From Chloroflexota bacterium (GTDB lineage Bacteria > Chloroflexota > Chloroflexia > QHBQ01 > JADMIH01): 8,970 nt of DNA. The stretch covers positions 1 to 8,970 of the forward strand of contig JADMIH010000157.1 in the NCBI GenBank assembly GCA_015478675.1. Reading direction: 5' to 3'. A program made the translations under genes and the position numbers. Position 1 is the stretch's first letter, and every line of letters starts with the position of its first letter. This document shows, in pieces, positions 7,234 through 8,970 of this stretch. Below the pieces are notes generated by a model. The model was given only the letters and a program-made list of their open reading frames with translations, was not told where the DNA came from and made no database searches.

Positions 7234-7896
7234 TCAGGCCGTTTGGGCTGTTGCTTGAACTTGAGCTTGGGCGATCTTCCACAGATCATGGCTGATAACG
7301 CCCCAACCTACCCAGCGCTGCATCCCACTCTCCCCATGATACAAGCAACGGTCCAGTTTCTGCCTCTTTTTCAACCCATGTATTCGCCCTTCGGTACCCG
7401 CTCGCCAGTTGCACCCTCGCCTGAACCAACCTTGACGTTCATATGCTTGGCGCTCCGCCGACTTGTAGCCTGGTTTGGGCAAGCAAACCTGCTCGACCCC
7501 TTCTGCTTCAGCCCCCCTTTCGTTATCCGCACTCCAACAGCTTCTGTCCGCAGCCAGCAATTTGGGGGGTCGCTTGAACACGCCCTTGTGCTCCTCCAGG
7601 CTCGGTTGCACCGCCTCTTGGTCTGCGGGATTGCCTTTCAGCACCTCGTAGCGGCTGATTATCCCGCCTTCTGCTTCGTCCAGCCAGACCACCCTCCCAT
7701 ACTCAGTTGGCTTGCCCAGCTTGCCCTTGCGGATAATTGCTGTCTGTGGCTCAAAGATGCTGACCAACTTGTCGCTCGCTGGCACCACCTCTCCTTGTAG
7801 CACTCGTCGCTTGCTCTGCTCAAGCACTGCCTGTAGACTTGGTACAAACTGCTTCAGTTGTCCGGCCAGCCTGCTTGCCCTTCTTATGCGCCTCAT
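7234..7896 (-). pseudogene. Transposase, C-terminal fragment (ISNCY-like DDE)
   Basis: This frame encodes the C-terminal half of the transposase. Recognisable blocks are DKLVSIFEPQTAIIRKGK (residues 42-59), GRVVWLDEAEGGIISRYEVL, GNPADQ, the second catalytic Asp117 in ADRSCWS (the family usually has ADRG), WFRRGCNWRAGTEGRIHGLK with the third catalytic residue Glu169, and GMQRWVGWGVISHDLWKIAQ near the end. Its ATG at 7896 is incidental: the reading frame continues upstream without a stop and overlaps the N-terminal fragment, to which it joins by a +1 shift between roughly 7820 and 7910. The stop TGA is at 7236-7234. Function as a separate protein is unlikely. Confidence 0.85.
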
Positions 7897-8626
7897 GGCC
7901 TGCTTCGTCCACCAACTCCCCCACTACTTTGGCCTGGTTGAGCATTGCCTGACCAATCTCCACCAGGCGCTCATAAGTGGCTTTGCGCAGTTGCTCGGCC
8001 CCCTCGCTATGACCACGACCATGGCTGCGAAGCGTGTCAATGATCTGTTTGTTCAATCGTTTGGCTGTGCGGGTGCGATCACGAAACAGGTGGGCAGAGG
8101 CTTCGGCAGTAGAAGAGAGTAATGTACGAGCAGTCTTCAGCAGCCGGCTGATTACGCGCACGCCATCATTGAGCAGGCTGCTGTCGGTTGGTGCATGGAT
8201 GTTGGTTTCGACGGCTGTGCCATCGATGCGCAGCTTGCGACCACGCGTGACTTTGAGTTGGCAGGCCAATTCGACTACATGGTCAAGCAGTTGATGTAAA
8301 GTAGCAGGCTGGATAAGCAATGCCCACCGTATGAGGGTGGTATCATCAGGCACTGGTTGCCAGTAGATACGGCAGAAGTCACGCAACACCAGGCTATCCG
8401 AGACCCATTGCTCAGTTTGGGCGTAACTCCAACCATACAGATGCTTGATGACGAGGATACGCAAGATGACCTCGACCGGAGTGGAGGGGCGGCCAGTAGT
8501 TGTTGTATGCGGATAGCGTTTGCTCAGGTCAGCTTTGACCTGCTGGAAGATGGCATCGTCGTCGAGCAGGTCATTGAATTGGAGGATCACTGGTTCGATA
8601 GCATGGCTTAGCTCGACTTTGTACAA
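7820..8626 (-). pseudogene. Transposase, N-terminal fragment with altered 5' end
   Basis: This fragment carries a helical N-terminal region (GRPSTPVEVILRILVIKHLY, then YAQTEQWVSDSLVLRDFCRI) and the first catalytic Asp135 in RIDGTAVETNIHAPTDSS, followed by LLNDGVRVISRLL, a block I associate with ISNCY-type transposases. The frame ends out of register (VCTKSTGSA, stop at 7822-7820), while the genuine continuation lies in the +1 frame. The present start is a TTG at 8626 without a ribosome site, and its first codons (YKVEL) come from the inserted 177-bp element. Before insertion the gene probably began at the ATG now at 8805-8803, giving MVPQLSHAIEPV. The gene is therefore doubly disrupted. Confidence 0.85.
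8607..8611. repeat. Direct repeat CTTAG, left copy
   Basis: This is the left flank of the nested element and probably one half of a 5-bp target-site duplication. The same five bases occur at 8789-8793. Confidence 0.65.
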
Positions 8627-8788
8627 TTTTAGAATTGGGGTTGTGCGTGAGCCTCTCCACGCTCTCGCTTACTCCTGGGAGTTTATAAACATCCCCCTTT
8701 TTGCGTGATGTGTGCTAACTCTTGGAAAACTATTGTGCCCAACTGTACTCATATGGTACTTTCAATCGCAAAATTGTACAAAGTCGAG
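8612..8788. mobile_element. MITE-like 177-bp element nested in the transposase gene
   Basis: The ends CTCGACTTTGTACAATTTT (8612-8630) and its exact reverse complement (8770-8788) form perfect 19-bp terminal inverted repeats around 139 nt with no meaningful reading frame. The direct repeat CTTAG flanks both sides (8607-8611 and 8789-8793), as expected for a target-site duplication. Because CTTAG has complementary ends, a 20-bp repeat with a 3-bp TTA duplication is equally possible; both models give the same empty site. Deleting the element plus one CTTAG joins the transposase frame to an upstream in-frame ATG, which strongly supports insertion after the host element arrived. It encodes no transposase and would need one supplied in trans; the donor family cannot be named from the sequence. 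Confidence 0.8.
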
Positions 8789-8793
8789 CTTAG
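8789..8793. repeat. Direct repeat CTTAG, right copy
   Basis: This is the right flank of the nested element, matching 8607-8611. Collapsing the two copies to one restores codons CAA CTA AGC CAT of the transposase on the minus strand. Confidence 0.65.
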
Positions 8794-8802
8794 TTGTGGC
8801 AC

Positions 8803-8805
8803 CAT
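8803..8805 (-). other. Probable ancestral start codon of the transposase gene
   Basis: On the minus strand ATG GTG CCA CAA runs into CTAAGC. If the nested element is removed, this continues in frame as LSHAIEPV of the transposase. No strong ribosome site precedes it. In the present sequence the codon leads into the end of the inserted element and is out of frame with the rest of the gene (net insertion 182 nt). Confidence 0.6.
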
Positions 8806-8902
8806 AAGGAAGATATCCACTGGGTCATAGCGATCACATAGCATTGCTGGCCTCCTCCGTTGCATTGCTCAGTCCATAGTACCAGGCTTGCAATTTGGAG
8901 GC

Positions 8903-8939
8903 CATACCCGCAGTTTCGCACCATAATCTAGCCTGGCCC
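8903..8939 (-). repeat. Right terminal inverted repeat of the insertion sequence
   Basis: Read on the minus strand from 8939 it gives GGGCCAGGCTAGATTATGGT, then GCGAAACTG and CGGGTATG, mirroring the left end. The DNA between it and the ancestral transposase start (8806-8902) is the promoter-proximal part of the insertion sequence and shows no gene. Confidence 0.8.
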
Positions 8940-8970
8940 CCTCTCCCCTTGTGGGAGATGGGGTTGGGGG
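8936..8970. repeat. GC-rich intergenic hairpin repeat, copy 2 (cut by window edge)
   Basis: The sequence GCCCCCTCTCCCCTTGTGGG followed by AGATGGGGTTGGGGG folds as CCCC-TCTCCC / GGGAGA-T-GGGG around a CTTGT loop. It matches 7019-7053 at 25 of 35 positions. Its first bases overlap the outer end of the insertion sequence, so the element may have inserted beside or into this repeat. Confidence 0.55.

Larger units (their letters stand above)
7128..8939 (-). mobile_element. Decayed ISNCY-like insertion sequence (~1.8 kb)
   Basis: The element is bounded by imperfect terminal inverted repeats: 7128-7156 against the reverse complement of 8911-8939, 26 of 29 positions identical, both containing CAGGCTAGATT and CGAAACTG. 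Similarity continues inward with GTATG after a 1-nt indel. Inside is one minus-strand transposase gene, now split by a frame change (7820-7896 region) and interrupted near its 5' end by a nested 177-bp element. I found no convincing target-site duplication outside the ends, so the exact termini are uncertain by a few bases. The right end abuts a hairpin repeat. The ISNCY assignment rests on transposase motifs recalled from that group and is moderate in confidence; that this is an insertion sequence is secure. Confidence 0.85.

Noticed and set aside
7243..7800. Plus-strand open frame of 185 codons opposite the transposase fragment
   Set aside because: The minus strand carries conserved transposase motifs including catalytic residues; the plus frame shows none.
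7820..7910. Classical -1 programmed frameshift of a transposase
   Set aside because: The downstream fragment is in the +1 frame and no A6G or similar slippery heptamer is visible in the overlap.
1..8970. CRISPR array, tRNA, rRNA or phage module
   Set aside because: I saw no regularly spaced repeats, no cloverleaf or rRNA-like sequence, and no phage structural or integrase motifs.

Overview
The window looks like a piece of chromosome from a moderately GC-rich bacterium, most plausibly Chloroflexota. The evidence for that is indirect: a lipoprotein solute-binding protein with a long Thr/Gly/Pro-rich linker, an F420-type luciferase-like oxidoreductase, and several families of short hairpin or AT-rich intergenic repeats. 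No rRNA or tRNA is present to settle the taxonomy.

Positions 70-4128 (minus strand) hold four genes of a branched-chain (hydrophobic) amino acid ABC importer, in transcription order: lipoprotein binding protein (livJ/livK type), permease livH, permease livM, ATPase livG. The two permeases and livG are tightly packed (4-nt gap, then an ATGA overlap). The binding-protein gene is separated from livH by a perfect 18-bp-arm hairpin, a layout that commonly lowers expression of permeases relative to the binding protein. The second ATPase (livF) is not in the window. The sequence after livG is an AT-rich repeat, not a gene.

A 237-nt divergent intergenic region (4129-4365) carries a second copy of that AT-rich repeat. 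It leads into a plus-strand gene for a gamma-glutamyltransferase-family Ntn-hydrolase (4366-5982) that lacks a signal peptide. A minus-strand F420-dependent luciferase-like oxidoreductase gene (6032-6895) converges on it. A 17-bp palindrome lies upstream of the oxidoreductase start.

Positions 6940-8970 are accessory DNA. About 7128-8939 is a decayed insertion sequence with recognisable terminal inverted repeats. It encodes an ISNCY-like DDE transposase on the minus strand, broken by a +1 frame change. The 5' end of the transposase gene is interrupted by a 177-bp MITE-like element with perfect 19-bp terminal inverted repeats flanked by a direct repeat CTTAG. Removing this element in silico restores an in-frame ATG start, so the nested insertion is the best-supported unusual observation here. 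I did not find a convincing novel defence or metabolic system.
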